Part shown: positions 56,493 through 64,000 of the stretch, in pieces
How positions within the stretch are numbered: position 1 is the stretch's first letter
How the letters are laid out: the number at the start of each line of letters is the position of its first letter
Assembly: GCF_018336975.1 (NCBI RefSeq)
Contig: NZ_CP025572.1
Span: 2,260,384-2,324,383, forward strand
Direction of reading: 5' to 3'
DNA from: Marinomonas sp. CT5
GTDB taxonomy: Bacteria > Pseudomonadota > Gammaproteobacteria > Pseudomonadales > Marinomonadaceae
Length of the DNA stretch: 64,000 bases
Program-made: the position numbers and the translations under genes
Notes under the pieces: model-generated
The model's database searches: none
Told to the model about the DNA's origin: nothing
The model's input: only the letters and a program-made list of their open reading frames with translations

Positions 56493-56624
56493 AAAGAATA
56501 TAATTGACATGGTCAACTATATTCTCTCTGTTGCAAAATACAATGACTATTCAGTTTGATTCTTAGTGTTGTGGAGGTGGTGCTCTTAGTAGAGTGAAGC
56601 ATTACAATGCTGCAGTAAAAGTGA

Positions 56625-57131
56625 ATGGACATGAAGGTGATGAATAAAAGTGACGTATACAAAACAATAACGGCCACGTTGTTGAAGCGTTATGAAAATG
56701 CAAAATGGGCGGCTAATCAGGCCCATGAAGCGGCCACAAATGAAGAGAGTATTGCTGAAAACAAATACGACACATTCGGCTTAGAGGCCTCATATCTAGC
56801 ACATGGCCAATCTCAGAGAGTGGTTGAGTGTGAAAAAGACTGGCTTGTTTTCCATAAAAAACAGCTTGTTGAATTTACTGAAGAGGATAGTGTCGATCTG
56901 TGGAGTTTAGTTACATTAAGCAATTTTGACTCAGCTAGTGAAGTAAACAGGTACTTCTTTGTGTCACCATGCTCTGGCGGTCTCAATATTATAATAAACG
57001 ATGAAACGGTCTATCTGGTGACGCCATTTAGTCCGGTTGGTAAGTTGCTGTTAGGAAAAATGGTAGGTGATGAACTGAAACTACCGAAAAATGGTGAGCA
57101 AACGGCTTACGAAATAACCAGTATTGCATAA
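56625..57131 (+). CDS. GreA/GreB-like elongation factor paralogue
   Basis: This 168-residue protein recalls the transcription factor GreAB-type paralogue seen in Pseudomonas and Vibrio. The N-terminal part is helical, with the family-like AWAANQAHEAATNEESIAENKYDTFGLEASYLAHG (here shortened in description), and the second half looks like the GreA C-terminal FKBP-like fold (VTPFSPVGKLLLGKMVGDE). The start is uncertain: ATG 56625, 56631 and 56640 are all in frame with poor ribosome sites. The normal GreA acidic tip is not evident, so cleavage stimulation is doubtful. Confidence 0.72.
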   Translation: MDMKVMNKSDVYKTITATLLKRYENAKWAANQAHEAATNEESIAENKYDTFGLEASYLAHGQSQRVVECEKDWLVFHKKQLVEFTEEDSVDLWSLVTLSNFDSASEVNRYFFVSPCSGGLNIIINDETVYLVTPFSPVGKLLLGKMVGDELKLPKNGEQTAYEITSIA

Positions 57132-57190
57132 AGCGACAGTTGAAAAGGACAAATTTGTCTCAGGCTCTAGAGAGTCTGACTGTGTTCGCA

Positions 57191-57196
57191 TATAAT
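57191..57196 (+). promoter_or_regulatory. Candidate -10 element for aspS
   Basis: A perfect TATAAT lies 123 bp before the aspS start, in a 187-bp gap. No good -35 hexamer is at the right distance, so an activator or extended promoter may be involved. Candidate only. Confidence 0.4.
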
Positions 57197-57318
57197 GCTT
57201 TGCCTTAAAATATTCTGTTCTTCTGTTCGATGCTTAAAACACTAAACCTTACTGATCGAATAGAAAACGTTCTAAGAACAAATCACTCTCTTACTGAGAC
57301 AGTAATAGGAAAGAAATT

Positions 57319-59088
57319 ATGCGCAGCCATTATTGCGGCGAGTTAAATGCTTCTAATATTTCACAAGAAATTACCCTATGCGGTTGGGTACATCGTCGCC
57401 GTGACCACGGCGGTGTTATTTTCTTAGACGTTCGTGATCGCGAAGGTATAACCCAAGTTGTTTTCGATCCAGATCGCGCAGAGAGCTTTGCTCTTGCTGA
57501 CAGTGTTCGTAATGAGTTTGTTGTTAAACTGAAAGGATTGGTTCGTGCTCGTCCCGAAGGTACGGTCAACCCAAATATGAACACGGGTGAAATTGAAGTA
57601 TTGGGCACTGAGCTTGAAATTCTTAATGCTGCACAAACGCCACCATTTCAATTGGATGAGCATCAATCTGTTGGTGAAGATGTACGTCTAAAAAATCGTT
57701 TTATCGATTTACGCCGTCCTGAAATTCAGCAAAAAATGCGTTTCCGTTCAAAGGTAACTTCAGTATTACGTCGCTATTTAGACGATAATGGCTTTTTGGA
57801 TATTGAAACACCAATTTTGACCCGTGCAACACCTGAAGGTGCACGCGACTATTTGGTTCCAAGCCGTACTCAGCAAGGTAGCTTTTTTGCGCTTCCTCAA
57901 TCACCTCAGTTATTTAAACAGCTATTAATGGTTTCAGGGTTTGACCGTTATTACCAAATCGCCAAATGTTTCCGCGACGAAGATTTACGTGCCGATCGTC
58001 AGCCAGAGTTTACTCAAGTAGACATTGAAACGTCATTCATGAGTGAGCAAGAAATCATGGCCATGACGGAAGATATGATTGTTGGCTTGTTTAAAGAGTT
58101 AATGGATATCGATTTGGGAACTTTCCCTCGTATGCCTTATTCAGAAGCAATGGAAACCTACGGTAGTGATAAACCAGACCTACGTATTCCATTAACCATT
58201 GTTACTGTTTCTGACTTGATGGCTGGTGTTGACTTTAAAGTGTTCTCTGGTCCGGCTACTGATCCTAAAGGTCGTGTTGCAGCTCTTAAAGTGCCTGGTG
58301 GTAACTCGCTGACTCGTAAGCAAATTGATGATTACACCAAATTCGTATCTATCTATGGTGCGAAAGGTTTGGCTTATATTAAGGTTAATGATAAATCTAA
58401 CCTTGAAGAAGGTCTGCAATCACCAATTGTTAAATTCTTGCCAGTAGAGGTTCGTGCCGCTTTATTGGAGCGCCTTGAGGCAGAAGACGGTGATTTAATC
58501 TTCTTTGGTGCAGATTCAGCGAAAGTCGTAAACGAAGCTCTTGGTGCTCTACGTTGCAAATTGGGTGAAGACTTGGATCTTTATACTTGCAAATGGGCGC
58601 CTCTGTGGGTGGTTGATTTCCCTATGTTTGAAGAAACAGGTGACGGCGGTATTACAGCTATTCACCATCCATTTACAGCGCCTTCTTGTTCACCAGAAGA
58701 CCTTAAGGCGAACCCTTTGAGTGCATTGTCACAGGCATACGATATGGTGCTTAATGGTACCGAGCTTGGTGGTGGTTCTATTCGTATTCACCAGCCTTCA
58801 ATGCAGGAAACTGTCTTCGGGTTGTTGAATATCAGCAAAGAAGAACAAGAAGAGAAATTTGGCTTCTTGCTCGATGCATTGAAATACGGTGCGCCGCCAC
58901 ACGGTGGTTTGGCATTCGGTCTTGATCGACTTGTCATGTTGATGACGGGCTCGAATTCAATCCGTGATGTTATCGCTTTCCCTAAAACACAAAGTGCTAC
59001 GTGTTTGCTGACTCAAGCGCCAGGTGAAGTGAGTGAAAAACAACTAAAAGAGTTGAATATTCGAGTTAGAAAACCTATCGTTGAATAA
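57319..59088 (+). CDS. aspS: Aspartyl-tRNA synthetase AspS
   Basis: AspS charges tRNA-Asp. It has 589 residues, typical of the bacterial form (E. coli 590). The N-terminal OB fold ([20 protein letters not shown]), class II motif 2 ([20 protein letters not shown]), the bacterial GAD insertion in the middle and motif 3 ([16 protein letters not shown]) are all there. It ends at a strong terminator. In Pseudomonas yebC follows before ruvC, but here it does not. Confidence 0.97.
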   Translation: MRSHYCGELNASNISQEITLCGWVHRRRDHGGVIFLDVRDREGITQVVFDPDRAESFALADSVRNEFVVKLKGLVRARPEGTVNPNMNTGEIEVLGTELEILNAAQTPPFQLDEHQSVGEDVRLKNRFIDLRRPEIQQKMRFRSKVTSVLRRYLDDNGFLDIETPILTRATPEGARDYLVPSRTQQGSFFALPQSPQLFKQLLMVSGFDRYYQIAKCFRDEDLRADRQPEFTQVDIETSFMSEQEIMAMTEDMIVGLFKELMDIDLGTFPRMPYSEAMETYGSDKPDLRIPLTIVTVSDLMAGVDFKVFSGPATDPKGRVAALKVPGGNSLTRKQIDDYTKFVSIYGAKGLAYIKVNDKSNLEEGLQSPIVKFLPVEVRAALLERLEAEDGDLIFFGADSAKVVNEALGALRCKLGEDLDLYTCKWAPLWVVDFPMFEETGDGGITAIHHPFTAPSCSPEDLKANPLSALSQAYDMVLNGTELGGGSIRIHQPSMQETVFGLLNISKEEQEEKFGFLLDALKYGAPPHGGLAFGLDRLVMLMTGSNSIRDVIAFPKTQSATCLLTQAPGEVSEKQLKELNIRVRKPIVE

Positions 59089-59152
59089 TTGAAAATTTCT
59101 TAAACTTATTGTAAAACAGTAAGTTATGTTTAGGGAATGAAAGAAAAATGTA

Positions 59153-59181
59153 AAAGGCCGCTTATTAGCGGCCTTTTTTAT
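59153..59181 (+). terminator. Terminator after aspS
   Basis: The stem aaaggccgct/agcggccttt (10 bp, four-base loop, 59153-59176) is followed by a T-run between aspS and ruvC. Confidence 0.9.
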
Positions 59182-59247
59182 GATTTAGCATTGCATACTT
59201 TGTAAAGGGCTGTTGAAATATACAGTTATTATATAAGGCACTAAATT

Positions 59248-59805
59248 ATGCCCACGACTAGAATATTAGCAATTGATCCAGGGTCAAGAATTACAGGCTT
59301 TGGAATCGTTGATGTTATAAATGGTAAATCCTTTTATGTTAATAGCGGTTGCATACGGCTGCCCGATGAAGTGTTATCAGTTCGTCTTAAGCATATTTTT
59401 CAAAATGTTTCTGCTTTATTGGAAGAATATAAGCCGAATGAATTTGCTATCGAAGAAGTGTTTTTAGCAAAAAATGCCAATTCAGCATTAAAACTGGGTC
59501 AAGCTAGGGGCGCGGCCATTGTCGCCGCTTCACTTCAAGAGTTGGTTGTACACGAATATGCTGCTCGACGCGTTAAGCAGTCTGTTGTGGGAAATGGTAA
59601 CGCCGATAAAACCCAAGTGCAGATGATGGTTCAGCTTTTACTGAACCTGACTTCCAAGCCCCAAGCGGATGCCGCTGATGCTTTAGCTATTGCTTTATGT
59701 CATGCTAATAGCCGGACCTCCGGTGGTTTAGAGTATGGTGTCGGAAAAAGAGCAGGGCGCGCTTCTAAGCGTTGGACAGAACTAAATGTAAGGAAAACTT
59801 TGTGA
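59248..59805 (+). CDS. ruvC: Holliday junction resolvase RuvC
   Basis: RuvC cuts Holliday junctions bound by RuvAB. It has 185 residues. The four acidic catalytic residues are in IDPGSRITGFG (Asp9 here), FAIEEVFLAKN and the C-terminal ADAADALAIALCH. The preceding terminator and a short AT-rich gap suggest its own promoter. Its stop overlaps the ruvA start (GTGA). Confidence 0.95.
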   Translation: MPTTRILAIDPGSRITGFGIVDVINGKSFYVNSGCIRLPDEVLSVRLKHIFQNVSALLEEYKPNEFAIEEVFLAKNANSALKLGQARGAAIVAASLQELVVHEYAARRVKQSVVGNGNADKTQVQMMVQLLLNLTSKPQADAADALAIALCHANSRTSGGLEYGVGKRAGRASKRWTELNVRKTL

Positions 59806-60404
59806 TCGGACGTATTGTCGGCACTTTGGTAGAAAAGACACCACCAGAATTGATGGTTGACGTGGGTGGTATAGGCTATGAAATAAGTGCATCAATGACC
59901 ACCATCTACGATTTGCCCCAAATCGGCGGGCAAGTCACTCTGTATACACACTTACTTGTTAAAGAAGACTCTCATACGCTTTATGGTTTTATAGATAAAA
60001 ATGAGCGTGCTTTATTTAGAGTGCTGATAAAAGTGAATGGCATAGGCCCCAAAATGGCGCTAGCAATCTTATCTAGTATGTCTTCAGAAGAGCTAATAAA
60101 TAATGTACAAGAATCTGATGTAACGGCCTTAACTCGTATTCCAGGGGTTGGAAAGAAAACAGCAGAGCGTTTAATTATTGAATTAAGAGATAAACTTGGC
60201 CAAGCCGCTAAAACCGACTTGTTTACTGCACCAGCTGTATTGCGTCAAGTGCAAGCCGACCCAAGGCAAGAGGCTGAAGCGGCACTAATATCACTTGGCT
60301 ACAAGCCTCAAGAGGCTGCTAAGGCGATAGCGAGTGTTCCTGTAGACGCATCAAATAGTGAAGATGTCATTAAGGCTGCGCTGAAAGGAATGCTGAGGAA
60401 ATAA
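59802..60404 (+). CDS. ruvA: Holliday junction DNA helicase subunit RuvA
   Basis: RuvA binds four-way junctions and loads RuvB. I place the start at GTG 59802 (GTG ATC GGA CGT ATT, AAGGAAA upstream), giving 200 residues and the family opening MIGRIVGTLVEK. An ATG at 59772 would add 10 residues inside ruvC. The helix-hairpin-helix LTRIPGVGKKTAERLIIELRDKL and the C-terminal domain that contacts RuvB are present. ruvB follows 3 bp on. Confidence 0.95.
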   Translation: MIGRIVGTLVEKTPPELMVDVGGIGYEISASMTTIYDLPQIGGQVTLYTHLLVKEDSHTLYGFIDKNERALFRVLIKVNGIGPKMALAILSSMSSEELINNVQESDVTALTRIPGVGKKTAERLIIELRDKLGQAAKTDLFTAPAVLRQVQADPRQEAEAALISLGYKPQEAAKAIASVPVDASNSEDVIKAALKGMLRK

Positions 60405-60407
60405 ACA

Positions 60408-61421
60408 ATGATTGAACAAGATCGCATTATTTCTGCAGAAATTAAAGGGAGCGATAGACAAGTTGATCGTGCTATTCGACCGCAAGCATTGGCTGAGTAT
60501 ATTGGTCAGCCCGTAGTTCGTGAACAGATGGAAATCTTTATCCAGGCGGCGCGTCAACGAGGCGAACCTTTAGATCATACATTAATATTTGGTCCGCCTG
60601 GGTTAGGAAAAACCACTCTTGCCAATATCATTGGTAATGAAATGGGAGCAGAGGTCAGAACAACGTCTGGCCCTGTTTTGGAAAGAGCGGGAGATCTCGC
60701 AGCACTGCTGACTAATTTGAATGAGGGTGACATTCTATTTATTGATGAAATACATAGATTAAGCCCAGCAATCGAAGAGGTTCTATATCCAGCTATGGAA
60801 GATTACATGCTGGATATCATGATTGGTGAAGGGCCTGCTGCGCGGTCAATTAAAATTGAACTCCCAGCCTTTACTCTTGTCGGAGCAACTACCCGTGCGG
60901 GACTTTTAACATCACCGTTGAGAGATCGTTTTGGCATTGTCCAGCGTTTAGAGTTTTATGATGTCGAGTCGTTAACAACGATTGTCGCTCGTTCTGCGGG
61001 TAAAATGGGGATGCAATTGGATCAATCTGGGTGTTTCGAAGTGGCTCGGCGATCCAGAGGCACACCAAGAATAGCAAATCGCTTGTTACGCCGTGTGAGA
61101 GATGTTGCTCAAGTCAGTGGAGAGCAACTTGTTGGGCAAAAAGTTGCCCAGAGGGCATTGGATATGTTAAGTGTAGATAGCCAAGGGTTCGATCACTTAG
61201 ATAGACGTATGTTATTGACTATGATAGAAAAGTTTGATGGAAGACCTGTTGGGCTAGACAGTGTGTCCGCAGCATTAGGCGAAGATAAAGATACAATTGA
61301 AGACGTCATAGAGCCGTTTTTGATTCAGCAAGGTTTTGTTATCCGAACCCCAAGAGGGCGTCAGGTTACAAAACGTGCGTATGAACATTTTAATTACCAA
61401 CTACCTTCAGATTTTAAATAG
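60408..61421 (+). CDS. ruvB: Holliday junction DNA helicase motor RuvB
   Basis: RuvB is the AAA+ hexameric motor of branch migration. It has 337 residues (E. coli 336), with Walker [11 protein letters not shown], Walker [11 protein letters not shown], sensor 1 [19 protein letters not shown] and the C-terminal winged helix ending [13 protein letters not shown]. The stop is only 9 bp before tolQ, so repair and Tol genes may be co-transcribed. The usual ybgC between them is gone. Confidence 0.97.
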   Translation: MIEQDRIISAEIKGSDRQVDRAIRPQALAEYIGQPVVREQMEIFIQAARQRGEPLDHTLIFGPPGLGKTTLANIIGNEMGAEVRTTSGPVLERAGDLAALLTNLNEGDILFIDEIHRLSPAIEEVLYPAMEDYMLDIMIGEGPAARSIKIELPAFTLVGATTRAGLLTSPLRDRFGIVQRLEFYDVESLTTIVARSAGKMGMQLDQSGCFEVARRSRGTPRIANRLLRRVRDVAQVSGEQLVGQKVAQRALDMLSVDSQGFDHLDRRMLLTMIEKFDGRPVGLDSVSAALGEDKDTIEDVIEPFLIQQGFVIRTPRGRQVTKRAYEHFNYQLPSDFK

Positions 61422-61430
61422 AGGTTAATA

Positions 61431-62111
61431 ATGTCAATTTGGGGACTTATCGCCAGTGCTAGTTTAGTTGTTCAGCTTGTTATGCTGACTCTACTGGCTG
61501 CTTCTGTGTTTTCATGGATAGTGATCTTTCAAAGAATACGAGTATTAAAAGAAGCCAAAAAAGTACGAACAGCCTTTGAAGAAAGCTTTTGGTCTGGAAT
61601 TGATTTGAGCCAACTCTACCGTAAGCTAACACAGGAAGGTAGAAAGGTTGAAGGTATGGAGAATATCTTCACAGCAGGTATCAAAGAATTTACTCGGCTT
61701 AGACAGAATCACAATGTGGATCCCGAAGCGATTATGGATGGCGTTCAAAGGGCCATGCGAGTTGCTTTGTATCGTGAAGAAGAAAAACTAGATCAACATT
61801 TACCGTTTTTGGCAACAGTGGGATCTACAAGCCCTTATGTAGGTCTTTTTGGTACGGTTTGGGGGATTATGCATTCTTTTATAGGTCTCGCTGAAGTTCA
61901 GCAGGCAACACTGGCTACGGTTGCACCGGGTATTGCTGAAGCTTTGATTGCAACAGCAATTGGTTTGGCTGCGGCAATACCAGCTGTTATCGCTTATAAC
62001 CGTTTTTCTTCTGCGGCTGAATCACTTGGTTCGAGTTATGAAAACTTTGCCGATGAATTTACCAGTATTCTTCATCGTAAGGTTCATGTGAGAGAGGGAG
62101 GGGCTGCATAG
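61431..62111 (+). CDS. tolQ: Tol-Pal proton channel protein TolQ
   Basis: TolQ is an inner-membrane proton channel subunit with TolR that powers TolA, keeping the outer membrane drawn in at division. It has 226 residues (E. coli 230), three membrane helices (about 15-35, 135-160, 170-190) and the motifs PYVGLFGTVWGIMHSFIGL and LIATAIGLAAAIPAVIAYN. Its TAG overlaps the tolR GTG by one base. Confidence 0.96.
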   Translation: MSIWGLIASASLVVQLVMLTLLAASVFSWIVIFQRIRVLKEAKKVRTAFEESFWSGIDLSQLYRKLTQEGRKVEGMENIFTAGIKEFTRLRQNHNVDPEAIMDGVQRAMRVALYREEEKLDQHLPFLATVGSTSPYVGLFGTVWGIMHSFIGLAEVQQATLATVAPGIAEALIATAIGLAAAIPAVIAYNRFSSAAESLGSSYENFADEFTSILHRKVHVREGGAA

Positions 62112-62539
62112 TGGCTCGCTCAAGAAGAAGAAATAAACGCCGCCCGATGGCTGAAATTAACGTCGTTCCTTACATAGACGTTATGTTGGTTTTGTTGGTG
62201 ATTTTTATGATTACTGCGCCTATGTTGACTCAAGGGGTTGATGTTGATTTACCAAATGCCAATGCGGCGCCAATACAAGATACAGAAAATGATGTTTTGA
62301 TCGCATCGGTTGATTCTGACGGCAATTATTATTTAGATGTTGGTGGCAAGCAGGAATCAATTGCTTTATCACAAATTCAAGATAGGGTGAGAAAGGTATT
62401 TAATCAAAACCCAAAGATGTCTGTGCTTGTAAGAGGGGATAAAAATGTATCTTACGGTGACGTTATTGGGCTCATGGTAACCCTGCAAGGGGCGGGTGTT
62501 CCTAATGTAGGTTTAGTGACTGAACCGGATAAAAATTAA
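62111..62539 (+). CDS. tolR: Tol-Pal protein TolR
   Basis: TolR is the partner of TolQ. It has 142 residues, one membrane helix with the proton-carrying Asp in PYIDVMLVLLVIFMI (Asp near residue 23), and a periplasmic domain. It starts at GTG sharing a base with the tolQ stop, and its own stop shares a base with the tolA ATG. Confidence 0.95.
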   Translation: MARSRRRNKRRPMAEINVVPYIDVMLVLLVIFMITAPMLTQGVDVDLPNANAAPIQDTENDVLIASVDSDGNYYLDVGGKQESIALSQIQDRVRKVFNQNPKMSVLVRGDKNVSYGDVIGLMVTLQGAGVPNVGLVTEPDKN

Positions 62540-63480
62540 TGAAGTGGTTGCGTAGTGACAGTTATAGTATCCCTACATTGCTAGCAATAGGCTTACATGC
62601 TTGCATTGTTATTGTAGGGTTAATTGCTATTGATTTTAGTGATGATGAAGCTCCAAAGCCAAAAAGGCCGCCAATAGTTAAGGCTACGGTGGTTGATATT
62701 TCTCAAACCGTGATAGGTAAACGTGAAGCACAAGAAAAAGCGGCAAAACAACAAGCCGCTCTGGCGGCTCAGAAGAAAAAAGAAGCCGAAATAAACAAAA
62801 AGAAAGAAGCTAAACGAAGAGCCTTAGAAGATAAAAAGAAAAAGCTAGCGAAAGCAAAACGTGAAAAAGCTGAAGCAGAAAAAAAAGAAAAGCTTCTACA
62901 GCAGAAAAAAGCGGAGCAACAACGGCTAGCTAAAGAAAAAGAATTAGCCAAAAAGCGCCTTGCTGAACAAGCAGAGAAAAAACGTCTTGAAGAAAAGGTG
63001 GCAAAAGAGAAGAAACGTAAAGAAGATGAGTTGGCACGTAAAGCAGAGGCTGAACGTTTAGCAGAGGAAGAACGTAAGCATCAGGAAGAGGCTGCAAGAC
63101 TTGCCGAGCAAAAAAAAGCTGAAGAAGCTGCGGCATTAGCCGCAGCAGAAGAAGCGAAAAAAAGAGCTGCAGAAGAAGCTCAAATGGTTCAATCTATTAG
63201 TGGTCTAATTAATGATAGGATTACAGCCGCTTGGACTAGGCCTCCTAATGCGCGTAATGGAATGAAAACGTATTTACGAATTTATTTCTTACCAAATGGC
63301 GAAGTTAGGGATGTTGAAATAACTAAATCTAGTGGCGATGGTCTATTTGACCAAAAAGCCGTTGATGCTGTGTATAAAGTGGCGAAGATTGATGAATTAT
63401 CAAAGATTGATTCCTATGTTTTTGAACGTAATTTTCGCCAAGTGGATTTGATTTTTAACCCGCAAGATTTGAGAAACTAA
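62539..63480 (+). CDS. tolA: Tol-Pal protein TolA
   Basis: TolA bridges inner membrane and Pal/TolB. It has 313 residues, with one membrane helix near 13-33, a long Lys/Ala/Glu-rich helical domain (about 55-215) and a globular C-terminal domain (about 220-313) with RIYFLPNGEVRDVEITKSSGDGLFDQKAVDAV in part. This order is the TolA standard. The stop TAATG overlaps tolB. Confidence 0.94.
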   Translation: MKWLRSDSYSIPTLLAIGLHACIVIVGLIAIDFSDDEAPKPKRPPIVKATVVDISQTVIGKREAQEKAAKQQAALAAQKKKEAEINKKKEAKRRALEDKKKKLAKAKREKAEAEKKEKLLQQKKAEQQRLAKEKELAKKRLAEQAEKKRLEEKVAKEKKRKEDELARKAEAERLAEEERKHQEEAARLAEQKKAEEAAALAAAEEAKKRAAEEAQMVQSISGLINDRITAAWTRPPNARNGMKTYLRIYFLPNGEVRDVEITKSSGDGLFDQKAVDAVYKVAKIDELSKIDSYVFERNFRQVDLIFNPQDLRN

Positions 63481-64000
63481 TGATGTATAAAAAATGGTTG
63501 AGTGTTTTATTCACTTGTTTATTATTTGTAAGTACAGCCAAAGCTCAATTAGTAATAGAAATAACAAGTGGTGCGGATCAATTACTCCCAATTGCTGTTG
63601 TGCCTTTTGGATATAATGGTGTTGATGCACTTCCAGAAGATATCGCTCAAATAGTACAAGATGATTTAGCACGAAGTGGTTTATTTAAACCCGTGCCACG
63701 TTCAAATATGTTAAGTATGCCTTCAACGGAATCTGAAGTTTTTTATAGGGATTGGCGACTTCTTAAAAGTGATTATGTTGTCATTGGTACTGTAAAAAAA
63801 TTGCCAAACTCTCAATATAGAATTGGTTTTGAACTTTTGAATGTGCTTAGTCAAAAGCCTGTACAGAAGCATAGTTCTATTGATGTAAGTTCTAGAAACT
63901 TTCGTGATGCAGCTCATTATATCAGTGACAAAATTTACGAGTTACTTACGGGTACAAAGGGCGCATTTAGTACTAGAATATTATATGTTACTGCGGAAGG
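63480..64000 (+). CDS. tolB: Tol-Pal periplasmic protein TolB, N-terminal part (partial)
   Basis: The frame is open from ATG 63480 (or 63483) to the window end, about 173 residues. A signal peptide (MMYKKWLSVLFTCLLFVSTA, then KA-Q) is followed by the TolB opening LVIEITSGADQLLPIAVVPFG and the first domain (IVQDDLARSGLF, DYVVIGTV). The beta-propeller begins at the edge (GTRILYVT-like, here STRILYVTAEG). It is coupled to tolA by the base overlap. The rest lies outside. Confidence 0.95.
   Translation, partial: MMYKKWLSVLFTCLLFVSTAKAQLVIEITSGADQLLPIAVVPFGYNGVDALPEDIAQIVQDDLARSGLFKPVPRSNMLSMPSTESEVFYRDWRLLKSDYVVIGTVKKLPNSQYRIGFELLNVLSQKPVQKHSSIDVSSRNFRDAAHYISDKIYELLTGTKGAFSTRILYVTAE

Noticed and set aside
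57161-57180. Imperfect palindrome before aspS as a T-box or operator
   Set aside because: The arms match poorly and no T-box specifier features are visible.
59772-59801. Upstream ATG start for RuvA inside ruvC
   Set aside because: The extra residues do not resemble RuvA; the GTG at 59802 gives the family start and the GTGA overlap.
62769-63136. Phe/Leu/Ser-rich minus-strand reading frames in the tolA region
   Set aside because: They are reverse-frame shadows of the Lys/Ala/Glu-rich TolA helix, with biased composition and no start signals.

Overview
This window is ordinary chromosomal DNA of a gammaproteobacterium. Low GC by eye, short intergenic gaps, the gene neighbourhoods (plsX-fabDG-acpP-fabF, dapA-bamC-purC, comEC-exbBD-lpxK-ycaR-ptp-murB, ruvCAB-tolQRAB) and the protein sequences together suggest a marine Oceanospirillales member, most like Marinomonas. 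That assignment is inferred from memory of family sequences, not from a search. I see no rRNA or tRNA gene, insertion sequence, prophage, integron or CRISPR array, and no gene-free stretch longer than about 300 bases.

Layout. 1-3616: fatty-acid synthesis (plsX end, fabD, fabG, acpP, fabF) without the fabH usually found there in enterobacteria. 3658-6644: a small conserved protein, a YadGH-type ABC-2 exporter and queF. 6714-10122: a permease, a LysR regulator divergent from an aldo/keto reductase, and bcp. 10340-13049: dapA-bamC-purC. 13118-15041: a one-permease lipoprotein-release pair (LolC/F with LolD). 15105-22249: DUF2062, a ComEC without a recognisable metallo-beta-lactamase tail, ExbB/ExbD-like proteins, LpxK, YcaR, a low-molecular-weight phosphatase, MurB and MurI. 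22254-31640: a patatin-like protein, a KAS III-like enzyme, phosphoglucomutase, a spermidine-synthase-like protein, YdiJ and a PLP enzyme. 31767-39158: NAD kinase, a rhomboid protease, YeaC, DUF2797, PepN and a coiled-coil lipoprotein. 39318-44203: MetH, the cobalamin adenosyltransferase CobO and a RidA-family protein. 44272-51751: a lone cyclic-nucleotide-binding domain, the ABC-F protein YbiT, a MOSC protein, an ornithine/lysine decarboxylase with a long leader, a YeeE/YedE pair, two small proteins of little-known function and Fe-SOD. 51911-57131: a membrane coiled-coil protein, CysD-CysN, a siderophore-interacting reductase behind a Fur box, and a GreA/GreB-like protein. 57319-64000: aspS, ruvCAB and tolQRA, with tolB running off the end.

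How the genes work together. Most serve envelope construction (fatty acids, lipid A, peptidoglycan precursors, lipoprotein release, outer-membrane assembly, Tol-Pal), sulfur and one-carbon metabolism (CysDN, MetH with CobO, YeeE/YedE), and DNA repair and translation. Translational coupling by ATGA or GTGA overlap is common.

The window does not contain a convincing new defence or mobile system. The best leads are a CysN with a tail that looks like a collapsed APS kinase, a long coiled-coil protein with both a lipobox and a C-terminal membrane helix, the ComEC without a metallo-beta-lactamase active site, and a structured-looking leader on the decarboxylase gene. Several genes expected in familiar clusters (fabH, lolE, kdsB, yebC, ybgC) are missing from their usual places.
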